28,607 bases of DNA from Echinostoma caproni (taxonomy: Eukaryota > Platyhelminthes > Trematoda > Plagiorchiida > Echinostomatidae): assembly GCA_900618425.1 (NCBI GenBank), contig UZAN01039661.1, positions 20,327 to 48,933 of the forward strand. Direction: 5' to 3'. Below, piece after piece: positions 1 to 10,110 of the stretch. How positions within the stretch are numbered: position 1 is the stretch's first letter; each line of letters begins with the position of its first letter. A model generated the notes under the pieces. That model saw only the letters and a program-made list of their open reading frames with translations. It had not been told where the DNA came from and did not search any database. The position numbers and the translations under genes are program-made.

Positions 1-1286
1 GGATTTGTCGTTTTTTATCCATCAAAACTACTGACTCCTGAGATATCCAATGCCTCCGACGGGTTTGAGGCTCAGACCCTATGACTAATGGGCTTTGTTG
101 AACTCAGATCCATTTTGATGGTTGCACAACTATTAGTTGAATAAGTAACTTATATTGTCGTGGGTATTGTTGCAACATAAACTAGATAAAAAGAAATTTA
201 TTGAGGGTGATAATAGTTGTGAGTGACGATTCACAAGGTAGAATCGGAGTCACCAGTTGAAAGCCTAATATGCACAGATGCACCGTCGATTACCCCGTGA
301 CGATCGTCAGCGTTGCATATCAATCGACTCCACTGGAATCCAGATTAAAAGTGCTGTCCTTCTGACACTTATGAATTGCGCTCTCTCGGTTGGGCTATTT
401 GACCTTTTAGTTGCTATTCGAATTCCCTTGGGCTTTTGTCCAACTGTATGTTTTTTAACTCAATTTTGGATTTAGTACTACAGTAATAGTGCCTTATTAA
501 TCTTCATAAATAATTTTGGCTTGGGTTTGTTACATAGTCGATATTCCTAATATTATAAAACCTGACTTTCAACTTCATATCAAGTTTACCTCCACTCTTC
601 GTTTGTTTGAAAACGATAGCGTTGGTTTTTTTTCCAGGTAATCATTAATCCAACGAATGTTATTCAACCGGCAACATAGGGTCGTATACGGACCGAGTCC
701 AGTGAAAAAAAGAATTGATGACTTTTTAGACTATCAGCTTTTCTCATTCACATTGTTCGAATACAAAATTCTAATTTGACCGACGGCTGCCCGCTGAATG
801 GTAGAAATCAAAGTAGACTACTGTTGTTCGAACATATTTTAGGAAGTATCAATCTGGAAATAAAACTTCTTTTAACTTTGAAAGAAGAATAACTTCTCCT
901 TAGTGAAATTCACAAACATCATTGTGGTGTTGTATGATTCGCTGACTTTTGTTCAGTTCAGCCATTAGAACTGTTTAGAGCAGTCCTTTTACTTAGGTAT
1001 CCGTGAGTCAGCTTAGACTACCCACGTGTGAGGCCGAAGCGACGGGTTAGATTTCCCTTTCAAGATGCCATGATGAAAGAATCTGAATATGGTGATCATA
1101 AGCATGGCTAGGCTCTTAAGGTCAACAAATTATCACCGGGAGGAGATGCGTTCCAATCCCACAACCAGAGCATGACTTCCTTCATTCTCTACATGTTGTA
1201 TGGCAGCCCTTTGATCAGCCAGCTCGTGCTTCCTGAAAATTTTTAATGTGTTGAAAAAGGTAATAAAGCATCAAATATTAAAAAAG

Positions 1287-1325
1287 AAATTAAAACAATT
1301 AAATAAATTAAACAATTAAAACAAG
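1287..1325. repeat. Low-complexity A/T tract with AATTAAAAC-like units
   Basis: The tract repeats short units close to AATTAAAAC and AATTAAAT several times without interruption by G. It is a degenerate tandem or poly-A-derived low-complexity segment. Such tracts can mark the tail of an old retrotransposed element, but no element body is recognisable next to it. Confidence 0.6.
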
Positions 1326-1737
1326 GGCAATGTTGGTGAATGCGCCGGAAGCAGATTTAATCCTGGCTAGGTATGTCACCCAGGGCAGTAGTAAGGACGT
1401 TTTGTGCAACCACCGGCTCAATCAGGCGTCTAACATTATGAAATGGATCCAGCATGACATCGCCGGGTGACATTGTGCTTGGTTAGTGCAGAACTGTAAA
1501 CTGCACAAAATAACTATAGTTCGCTCTTGGCAACCTGCTCGAAACAGACAGGCCTGTTGGTTCCGTCAGTCATTGATGCAGACTGACAAGCATACAGCAA
1601 AGCACAAGCATCAATCAATTGGTAGCTTCCTCGATCACTTGACAACTGCTCTGTTTACGTCATAAGCTCGGATTTATTTCATCATTTTGGATAGGCTTGA
1701 ATCGAATTACTACAAACAACTCATTACTGTTGTGTGC

Positions 1738-1738
1738 N
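1738..1738. other. Ambiguous base (n)
   Basis: A single unresolved base is present in the sequence. Any frame crossing it (1697-1888, +) carries an undefined residue. It is an assembly or consensus ambiguity, not a biological feature. Confidence 0.99.
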
Positions 1739-2002
1739 CTAGATATGTTTTACTGCTCCGTTGCACCTTCCCAGTCCGGATATGCAGGTATTGTTTTTGA
1801 AGAGACACCGAAATCCCTGTTGATTATGCCCTTAATGAATGAATGCCATTTATTTTACTCTGTTATGAGTTTGGCGACTGGACTGTAATTATACGTTGCA
1901 TTCTTAATAAATCATTCATTTTGAACAGGATTCATGTGTTGAATTATAAGCGAGTTCATCAAATCTGCACGCTGTTCTTCCAACTGAAGAGCTCCTACTA
2001 TA

Positions 2003-2506
2003 ATGAATAAACTGCGCATTTCAGTTTTCATGAGAAATTCAGGAATAAAACTTTCGTCTAATGGTCTGGAAGTGCAATTATATACTCAGACCGCTTTCTT
2101 TCAACTGGAACTGGCTCTATTATTGTCAGTATTGTTTCCCGAATTGCACAGAGACCTCAATTTCTCCGCCGTATTTCAAATTTACATATACGCGAAACAA
2201 TATTCAACCAACTGGTTGCTCACCGAGCAGGTGAAAAAGTGTATCGTTAATGTTTGGCTTCAAATGAAACCACTGGGCCTCAAACCGTTCCGTCAAATAC
2301 GGAGAGTCGCCCACTGCCCCACAGTGAATTATGCGCTGTTGAAGCGGATGAAACCAGCGTCAGGTCCATCGCTATTAATTTTAACTTTGCAATTGATTGA
2401 CCAACAATACGAAACATTTGAACCTGTTTTTGTAACAGTGAAAGCATTTCGGAACACAAGAGAATATCAAAACACAGCCCCAATGTTTTTCACAGCGCAA
2501 AAGTAG
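2003..2506 (+). CDS. Hypothetical open frame, 167 codons, probably not a gene
   Basis: This is the longest uninterrupted ATG-started frame in the window. No domain, catalytic motif or zinc-binding pattern is recognised. A hydrophobic stretch (LELALLLSVLF) lies at about residues 36-46, too short and too far inside to be a convincing signal peptide. The surrounding 2000-2890 bp is poor in stops in several frames on both strands, which weakens the case for any single frame being coding. In a sequence this long, one frame of this length is only mildly unexpected by chance. It could be an unspliced exon of an unknown host gene or a relic of an unrecognised repeat. Function is unknown. Confidence 0.15.
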   Translation: MNKLRISVFMRNSGIKLSSNGLEVQLYTQTAFFQLELALLLSVLFPELHRDLNFSAVFQIYIYAKQYSTNWLLTEQVKKCIVNVWLQMKPLGLKPFRQIRRVAHCPTVNYALLKRMKPASGPSLLILTLQLIDQQYETFEPVFVTVKAFRNTREYQNTAPMFFTAQK

Positions 2507-4822
2507 ATTATTACGAATCCCGCATGAATCATGCAAGCGACTTATCCGCTCCACTGTCGTCCTCTAAGCACAGCAATATGGGTTTCGTTCTCTCCCGAAC
2601 ACAGCTCAACCACATCTTATTGTCTGATTTATTTTCCAGCCGATATCATTCTGCAGCGAAGCTAATCTCCCAAACTGTTCGACAAGAGAAAAACAATTTT
2701 GTGACGTTAGGTCGGGCTGAGCATGCGTACTCAACGGTGTTTATCTCTCTGTCTGGTGATACCCCGGTACTTCCGGCAATCGTGACAGATGAGCGTCCGA
2801 CGATTTGTTTTTGACGGAACGTCTCAACTGGATGGATCTGTTGCAATGAAGGAAAACACGACACGTGAATTCCGATCTCCGCCAATTCAACGGATATTCC
2901 GTGTTTGCTCTTTCAAGACGTAAATGGCTGACATGTTTACTTGACTGTTGCTAAAAAACAAATTCGGTCCAAACACACTCGCTATTTAAACCTCTACCTT
3001 GATTGTCTTCCACTGCAAAACATATCATTACACTCACGCTTCATTCCCTCATTCCGGTTGTCGTTTGTTTATCATTCTCAACAGAACGTCCACGAACTGA
3101 GGGTATTCCCTATTACAACTTGCTCCACAACGCAGCTTTACATTCTCCGGTAAAGTACATGATTCTGTGGAGCTTCACACCCATCCTATGTGAATGTGTT
3201 TATTAGGTTTACCACTGTTAAAGGTCAGAGCGAGCTGTGAGTATCCGCTGCATTTCTCGACGGAGGTTAGTTCAGTCGAACTTTGCTTCAATCGAACAAC
3301 GCAGCGTTCCAGCTAAAACCTGACAAATTTTACGTATCTATTGCCAAACTGTGGTTAATCATATCTTGCACCGTTCGATACCGGTTACTTGAGTGCCTTT
3401 TCAGGCAGTGCAAATGAACCGGGCTAGGATGCACAGTTGTTGGGCAATGAGCACCTAACCATGTCAACCGCAGTCTGTTGACGAGATACTGATGGAGGCA
3501 ATACTCAATAAAAGTTGAGAAGGATTAATATAAACAAAGCTAACAGTCCTTGATTGTTCAAAAGAGGTTCAGTTGAACTTTCCTCAACATTTGAAAACGA
3601 CAAACCGAAATGACGCCGGAAAAGCTGACTGTGTAAGGTTCAAGTGGAAATTTATTGGCTACAATGCGTTCTTAAAAATGCCAAGTTTTTGCATTGTATG
3701 GTACTAATTTATTGTATAAATTTGGAAGAAAGTCAATCAGTTGTCGTGCTTTCGGTCATGCGCGCAGTTATCCATGAATCCCTGATTCCTCATTGTCCGA
3801 ATGAAAACTCACCGGAGCACCGGAATGCCAACGATTCACGACTAGAAGAAAAGGGATTTGCTGAATGTCTAACACATCACGAGCCTAAGTGAAGCCCGAC
3901 GAAGCATCGAATAAGGGACCACAATTATCACCATGCAATACATCTCGACGGGTTGTTTGTTTCAGTAGCCCTTGTTATCATGTGTATGCCTTAAGCGATT
4001 CAGCGCATTGAGATAGATCTTCATCGTGCGATCTTCATCTCACACGTTTCTTGTTGAATATATTTCATGTGTGTGCGTAGATCGTCCAAAGTTCTGACTT
4101 TAATACGCTTACCAAACAACACCATTGTGATTCAAGACAGATTGGTACCACAAGTTCTAGGGATTTGGCTACGGCTATCCATCAAGGAACAACCGATCCA
4201 TGTGACTTTTTTCCGGTTTGGCATTCACAATTGTTACGTGCTCATGAGTAGGATTGATATGGCTTGTTAAATTTTCAGGCTTAATCTTCCCATCATCGGT
4301 TTATTTGAACCCGGTTAATTTTTCAAAGTACTCTGTAGATTTTAATTTTTAATGTGCATTCGCTTGTTTTTCATAAAGACGTCTATCCAAACGCGTTTCC
4401 TTTCCACACAATGACGAAGTCGATCGATAACTTTGATCTGCTAATCACATATGCATCATCAAACTCCACTGCACCGGGATAAATCACTCAAAAATCGATT
4501 AACTCGTAATGACACGTGATCACAACTGAAAAATTCAAACAAAATATATTCAGACCAGTCTCCCTGACATGTGATCAACACCAACAAAATTTTAATGAAA
4601 GGGAGGTTTATTCATAGTCAGTAGAACCAAATTCTTTGTGAATAATGATAGCTGGATCACGAGACCCTTAATCGTCAATACTGACACTGTAATCTTCAGT
4701 AATTTGTTCCCAAAATATTACTTTGAATGACCTCTGATCCTATTGAAGTTTTGCTACTTAAGAATAGCGGTCCTCTGTGTATGAGCCACGAAGTCAGTGA
4801 GCATTTTGCGCATCCTTCTGGG
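2507..4822. other. Gene-free stretch
   Basis: Short open frames occur on both strands (for example 2524-2814 + and 3644-3892 +), but none shows a known family, conserved motif or convincing start. No RNA gene, long repeat or strong hairpin was seen. The most likely reading is intron or intergenic sequence. Confidence 0.55.
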
Positions 4823-4837
4823 TAGATAGATAGATAG
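4823..4837. repeat. Short (GATA)n microsatellite
   Basis: Just under four TAGA units occur head to tail without a mismatch. It is a short simple-sequence repeat with no associated gene. Confidence 0.9.
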
Positions 4838-4921
4838 CCTTGGGCGTGATGCATACTGTTATAGCAGAGTTAATGCATTGTGACGGTACGATAAACACGA
4901 ACTGAGCAATCACTGACTCCT

Positions 4922-5404
4922 TTACCTAATTGTTTTGACCCCGTTTCGTAATCTGAGAGCGAAATGGTTAACAGACCATATGCAGTTTTTAATACATCTA
5001 GGCATTTGAAAAGCAGAAACAACAGGGGATATGAATGTTAGTAGAAAACCAGCAGAGTCGAATGGACTGAAATCGGTAGAGTATATTTGCAACAACATAA
5101 TACTGTTCAACAGAAACATACAATGTGTGTTGATCAATAGCATGTTTAAAATTGAAGTGCAGTTGTTCGTTCTAATCGCAAACCTGTTTTGGATGGCAGT
5201 AAGTTTGTGCGGACGAATGGTTGCATAAATGGGCGAACGATTTAAAGGGCAATGTGAAGATAGAGTGTGAACCAACAGATTGATTCGATACAGGATGGGG
5301 AAACCGAGGTCTCCGCAGTTTGCGTGAATAGCAGTATATAGCGCCAGAGCAGGTAACAAATGAAATGGGTAACACACGGACGGAACAAAGAACTTATGCG
5401 GCAT
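4922..5404 (-). CDS. Hypothetical open frame, 160 codons, probably chance
   Basis: An ATG-started minus-strand frame of 160 codons has no recognisable domain. Three other open frames of 60-67 codons overlap the same bases, on both strands, so the region is simply stop-poor. That argues against a protein-coding signal specific to this frame. Several hydrophobic patches are present, but no regular membrane-segment pattern was seen. No family is recognised. Confidence 0.1.
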   Translation of the reverse strand: MPHKFFVPSVCYPFHLLPALALYTAIHANCGDLGFPILYRINLLVHTLSSHCPLNRSPIYATIRPHKLTAIQNRFAIRTNNCTSILNMLLINTHCMFLLNSIMLLQIYSTDFSPFDSAGFLLTFISPVVSAFQMPRCIKNCIWSVNHFALRLRNGVKTIR

Positions 5405-5506
5405 GCAAAACTGATACTTAACAACCGGAGTTTAGTTTACACTGGACAGTCAGTCAGTACAAGAGCGAACCGGGAGATAACTAAAGTATCCGTGGAAGAT
5501 GAAACT

Positions 5507-5532
5507 GTGCGTGCGTGCGTGCGTGCGTGTGT
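5507..5532. repeat. (GTGC)n microsatellite
   Basis: Five perfect GTGC units are followed by GTGTGT. The alternating purine-pyrimidine character is of the kind that can adopt Z-DNA. Translated on the + strand the repeat gives a Cys-Val-Arg-Ala pattern, which inflates the apparent open frames across it (5360-5557 +, 5450-5758 -). Those frames are therefore not treated as genes. Confidence 0.95.
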
Positions 5533-5586
5533 AAACCTTCCTTCCTTTCATTGGTAGTTTTGATGTGACTTCGTATTGTTGTTTTT

Positions 5587-5603
5587 CAAATGTGCCACAT
5601 TTG
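5587..5603. repeat. Short inverted repeat (8-bp arms)
   Basis: CAAATGTG and CACATTTG are perfect reverse complements separated by a single base. This is a small, probably fortuitous, palindrome-like site in non-coding sequence. Confidence 0.6.
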
Positions 5604-5759
5604 TAAATAAACGTGACCTTCACATGGATCCAAAAGCCACTGGACCGACTTTGTGGATGGACAGCTGAAAGTGAAATTTCGATAATCGTGGAACGATACA
5701 AACAAAGCATGTTGCTTACCAAGTTTGACGCTTGCACACTCCTTTTTACACGCGGCATT

Positions 5760-6846
5760 TAAAGTCCACTGCCCAGGGCTATCATCAAATCACGTAATAT
5801 ATATTCATATATATGTTTGTATATAGGTCCGTTTGAGTACACTCTAAACGGATACTAACCAGTCATAGTCACTTGAAATGGTAGCCAGCCCACTCCAGGA
5901 GCCAAGATCGGTTTTGCAGTCAGAGTCCTGATATCTTATCCAATATTTGGGAATAAAGGATTGCCGATAGGCATCAAGATTGATTCATATTCCATTTTGT
6001 TTGACCAAAACACAGAATCAATTAGAAGAAATTTCAGCACAGTGTCTTCAAATTTGAGGATGTTCGACACACACTAAACCCTTATTTGAAAAGATATCAA
6101 TTTATCCCCCTTGTAAAATCAGCATGCTATGCCTAAACATGCCAGTGTCGCAATCAGTTGTTCACGCATTAGAACGGGTTATATCAGATACTCGTTAAAC
6201 ATTCTTTCCTTTGCGTTGAGCGTGTCGTGTAGAACGCTCACTCCGAAGGACTTGACGGTGTACAAGTAATAATTACTTCCTGAAGTTTATCATACGTCGT
6301 CGTCGTTGATATATTCGCTGAGTTTTTGTTGATAGCTTTGCAATTGTCTATCAGGTTTCAATAGAGTTCATCTCGTGATCTCGTGATCGATCACGGATTT
6401 TTCTTCTTATGAGTCACCAAACTCAGATGAAATATGAATTCGTATTTTTCCTAACATCGTGATTCCTTCTTTGTTAGACGTAAATTTATTTATTTTCTTT
6501 TAGGTGCTTTCAACTTCACACAATTTTTTGTAACGCATATATAGTTTTCCGCTCTATGTATTCCCGGACTGCTACTTCAGTGTGATGTATCTGGAACACA
6601 ATCAGACTGTCTCGTGATCTGTTCGTTTTCTATGTCAACATTGCCTTACGGTATTTCGGTCCCAATGAACAAATCGGTTTTACGTTTAGGAACATTTTGA
6701 TTGCTCCAACGTTTTCTCCTTTCTTATCACATTTAAGTGGTTTTGACCGAAGGCGTCAATATTGTTGATAGGGATCTACTCATATTGGGCAATATACAAC
6801 GGTCAATAATTTGCAGTTTTCTAGAAAGGTAACCCGATCCGTCGGC
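5760..6846. other. Gene-free stretch with an AT-rich patch
   Basis: No frame of note is present on either strand. Positions 5797-5826 are an AT/TG-rich simple-sequence patch. The perfect palindrome at 6382-6395 is listed separately. The remainder looks like unique AT-rich non-coding DNA. Confidence 0.55.
6382..6395. repeat. Perfect 14-bp palindrome
   Basis: CGTGATCGATCACG equals its own reverse complement. The half-site TCGTGATC also appears in direct repeat immediately upstream (6373-6380), so three copies of the core GTGATC-type half-site are clustered. It could be a dimeric protein-binding site, but nothing nearby identifies a promoter. Confidence 0.5.
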
Positions 6847-7050
6847 TTAAGTTGCACGTCTTAATCGTAAACATTTGTCAGTTAGTTCGTGATCACTATC
6901 AATAACTTGTGAAATTCTTCGATCAATGTCCAAAACCACTTCTTCCAGTGACCTTAGAATCAACAGAGAACTAGACAGGTTTGCTTTTTTCCGAGACTCC
7001 GAATTCGGCTGTTGGTTGAGACACGCCCTCATCAGTGCCACACTTAACAC
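6847..7050 (-). CDS. Possible terminal exon with coiled-coil-like helix
   Basis: The minus-strand frame ends at a TAA and encodes a charged, amphipathic C-terminal stretch. In about residues 26-66, hydrophobic positions recur every three to four residues (LLILRSLEEVVLDI, then ISQVI). This is compatible with a coiled coil. A possible acceptor, CAACAG before CCGAATTCG, lies within the frame, but its upstream tract is not clearly pyrimidine-rich. No family is recognised and no polyadenylation signal is obvious downstream. It may be a chance frame with attractive composition, or the last exon of a host gene. Confidence 0.2.
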   Translation of the reverse strand: MLSVALMRACLNQQPNSESRKKANLSSSLLILRSLEEVVLDIDRRISQVIDSDHELTDKCLRLRRAT

Positions 7051-8500
7051 AAGTAATTCTTTCTTCCTAGTTAAACATTATCCCATAAGAAATATTTAAA
7101 ATGTACATATATCCAAACATTATCGTCTGATGATCGTCGTTGAAAGACGGAAGTTTTTCACCAAAAGGGCTGCATGGTTAATAATGACGGTCGGTCTTGT
7201 AAAGAAAACACTTGTCTCGGATCCAGAGAATCTACATATATCGCTGGGATTCCAGACCAGGATAAATAGGCATTCCCGGGACAGGCCGTTCTGATTTTAC
7301 TGCTGTTTCTCAGACGACATACACCCTTCCTCGATATATACAAAAGTGTAGTCCAGTTTACTTGAATACACGTTTTCAATTAGCTCAAGTAATTCCAATA
7401 CGACCAATCAAATCGATACACGGACCACTGTAGTAAGTGCAAATTTGCATGGGCCAACCAAACTGCTTCTTACGGCTATATGCATGAGGCATGCTAGTAA
7501 ACTGAGTAACTCCACATTTCTAGACCAACTCTGGTTGCTGTCCGTTTCAGTCCCAGGATAGTCTAACGACTGCCACGTACTACTGATGGGTATGTATTCT
7601 CTCCGAATGTAAAGAGGAGATGAAATTATATTTGGTTCTTAATAACATTAATTCATTGAACAATATGATCTCGGTTGACGTTCACTGAGATTATTAAATG
7701 AATGTGATGTCACTTTTAACATGCTAGTGCATTTAAACTGTTGGAGAACTTTCTTTCGCTAACTGCATTTCAATCTAATTCCGGTCTTGTTTTTCGAACG
7801 CGCATAACTCTGGAGAAAGAACCGTTATCGAACCAAGGATCTGTTCCCGCGGGACATGCTCTGAACATCTGGGTGGTCTGTATCAGTATACGTCATGATA
7901 CAATAAATCATCTCTTTTAAACCAAAGGCGGTTTTGACTTCGCCCAATCCGACTTTCGAAATCTGGCCTGTAAAATTATGCAAGCATATGGGCTTGTTGT
8001 GACTGTCCGCATCTCGAAACGCACTTTTACTTTAACCTTGATCTGTGCATTATCTCTATTACAGCGTTCTGATAATTATTTGTTGTGCGCGTTAAACGTT
8101 TCTGTGTGCCGTGTTAAAAATATGACGAATATCTCCTCGTCGGGAACTATTTGCATTGATAGGATTATTAATAAGAACATAAGAACCTGCAGATAATCAT
8201 CTGCTCTCGTAGCCTTGAGCAATCAGATTGGAACCTTAATGGCTGAAATCCACGCGAAATGGCACCGCACTCTCGCAGGTGTTTTGGAAGTCCTAGGTGC
8301 TGCGTATCGTCTTACCTCTGATTTCCCCATGCATGTTGAAATCAATTAATGAACACATTTATCATTACTAATGATGCTGTAACAGAAATCCGAATAGTTT
8401 TATTTCATTAAATTATTATCTTAGTTGAGCACAGCAAATGAAGCATGAAAAGTTGACTTTAGCTTCGCGGTATATGGACAATAGAAAAACGGTCTGATTG
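7051..8500. other. Gene-free stretch
   Basis: Frames at 7158-7379 (-) and 7978-8196 (+) have no recognised content. An acceptor-like TCTCTATTACAG precedes 8065, and the following frame stays open to 8196, but no donor or homology supports an exon. Nothing else identifiable is present. Confidence 0.5.
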
Positions 8501-8504
8501 ACTG

Positions 8505-8700
8505 CCCATTGACCGAGTGGTTAGTGTACTCGCGTTCGAACTGTGAGCTTCCAAGGTCGGTATTGAGTTGGGCCGATAAATGAGACACATCGAGGTCTAA
8601 ACCGCTGTACACGCAAACCCAGATTTCCAGTTCTCCCTTTATCAGCTGCATACATATCGGGTTTTTCCGTTACACGAAGAATGAATCGCTCCTCAATGTT
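8505..8700 (+). mobile_element. Possible tRNA-derived SINE
   Basis: TGACCGAGTGG at 8510-8520 followed by TTAG closely resembles the A box of Ser/Leu-type tRNA genes, the polymerase III promoter element found in many SINE heads. About 35 bp downstream, GGTCGGTATTG is a poor match to the B box consensus GGTTCGANNCC. No complete cloverleaf can be drawn, so this is not an intact tRNA gene. The downstream sequence up to about 8700 would be the body. Neither a poly-A tail nor a target duplication was found. Confidence 0.3.
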
Positions 8701-8739
8701 GTCGCATCTGTGGAATAGAACTAAATAGCTCGAGAACAA

Positions 8740-9720
8740 ATTTTTCCATTATTGTCAAAAAAATTGGATACGTTTTAAGGAATATAAACATGTTTCTAGA
8801 ATTTCAGTTTATGCATCGGACAACGTTATTTTAGCCTGAAATATGTAACTTTATCATCAAAACCAAGGATTTTGTTGATATTCACTTGCCTTTGTTTCGT
8901 TCTTGTAATAAACGCCATTCGCACGATAGTTCTCTCTCCAGTTAGTGCGGAAATTTAATACTCGCTTTCTCAGTTTAATACTTGAGAAAATGTTTTTCAA
9001 AAAGCAGGGAGTGCATTACAAAGTGGCGCATATAAAAACCGCTCTTGTTTCAGGTGATAATTGCATTTGTATTCACACACAGCAATATGCAATAGCCCGT
9101 TAGGAAATATCTGCGGAAACCTTTTGATGAAATGACCCGATTTGGCATATCACTGAAAACATACAATAGGGATTTTTAAGGGTGATATTGTATCACTCAT
9201 TTTTGTAAAAGTCCTATCACAATAACCTATGCAAATGTTCTGGAACGAGACTGCAGTTAAACAGAGACTAAGACGGCAGATTGAAAAGATGACATTTAAA
9301 CGAACTTACCAACAGACTTTGAGTCGTCGGTCTACAACGCTCGATCCCCATCATCCCTAATATATGACACACAGAAGGTGACTCGTACGAAAAGTTTCAT
9401 CTGGACTTTTTTGCTGAGCACTCAGAGAGTTGAGAAATAATGAAACTATTCAATGCGGGAGTTCATAAATTCAGTCTGATGCTGGCGCTTTATCTCTCGC
9501 GTCGTCCCCAAGCCAACTGCCCATGTCTATCAGGACAGCTGCTGGGTTAGTTTCTTAGTCCGTGCTAGTCTCCAGTTCCGTCATACTGATAGTATACTTT
9601 GTCTTGATGGTGGAGTCACTTTCTGGAAAATGTGAAAAGTCTTTAATATGGCTGTTCGCTTCGTCCCAACAACCTTTCATCTGTAACTGGTAGATATTTC
9701 ATCCCAAACTCATAACTCCC
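8740..9720. other. Gene-free stretch
   Basis: This is AT-rich sequence with no open frame of interest, no long repeat and no RNA gene seen. A donor-like site on the minus strand (GTAAGT near 9308) is preceded by stops in every frame, so it does not define an exon. Confidence 0.55.
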
Positions 9721-9727
9721 TTCATTA

Positions 9728-10110
9728 AGGCGCCGTCACCTGCGTGCTTTGGACCCTGTGGTCTGAGGTTCGAGGTCCGCCACCGCCACCCAACTTTAGT
9801 GGTGGTCAGCTTTGCTGTCGTCCTGTTCAATACGAAGCCTGAGCTAGCGGGGCTTTATGAGATTCGCCACTCCAAGCCCCTGGGCTTACGCTGCCGGTTA
9901 CCATCGCTGAACAGCAGGTCTTCGTGACTATGGGGTCCGACTGCTGTTCATCCCATACTGGTGTGTGTTGAACAAAATTCACGCGTTTCCCTATAGTATT
10001 CCTCCTCACTAACCTTGTTGTTAACGCATTTCTCTCGCATCCAGTAACGTCATTGGTCAATGTCACTCTTCGAGTCTGGTCCACTCGATTGTACTCTGCG
10101 TACTATTTCT
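9728..10110 (+). mobile_element. Possible tRNA-derived SINE with GC-rich body
   Basis: GGTTCGAGGTCC at 9767-9778 matches the B box GGTTCGANTCC with one inserted base. It is preceded by a small hairpin, GACC-CTGT-GGTC, in the place of an anticodon arm. The A box is not clear. The segment is distinctly more GC-rich than its flanks. It continues into a body with a possible hairpin formed by GGGGCTT (about 9848) and AAGCCCC (about 9875). The open frame on the opposite strand (9827-10084) follows the same GC-rich composition and shows no domain. This is probably a decayed SINE of a flatworm-specific family. Its exact ends are uncertain. Confidence 0.35.

Larger units (their letters stand above)
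1..1996. other. Gene-free stretch (intergenic or intronic)
   Basis: No reading frame here has a recognisable domain. Frames are short and interrupted on both strands. A low-complexity A/T patch lies at 1287-1325. A slightly more GC-balanced stretch (1330-1640) includes a 46-codon frame starting ATG at 1330, which I cannot assign to any family. Position 1738 is an unresolved base (n). I see no RNA gene. Confidence 0.6.

Noticed and set aside
3808..3860. Possible 29-bp minus-strand micro-exon (CCCTTTTCTTCTAG acceptor, GTGAGT donor)
   Set aside because: Both splice sites look good, but nothing links it in phase to any other exon and a 29-bp peptide cannot be judged. Sites of this quality occur by chance in a 28-kb window.
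5031..5228. Plus-strand frame ending at a GTAAGT donor (5202)
   Set aside because: The donor is good, but the only upstream acceptor lacks a pyrimidine tract. The region is open on both strands and has no recognisable protein content.
5360..5758. Open frames crossing the (GTGC)n repeat on both strands
   Set aside because: The repeat itself contains no stop codon in any frame, which artificially lengthens frames across it. No domain content is seen.
7544..7591. Possible 38-bp plus-strand exon between TCCGTTTCAG and GTATGT
   Set aside because: All three frames contain a stop within the segment, so it could only be a terminal exon, and no polyadenylation signal or upstream exon supports this.
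8510..8580. Intact tRNA gene
   Set aside because: An A-box-like sequence is present, but no acceptor stem, anticodon arm or proper B box can be folded. It is kept only as a possible SINE.
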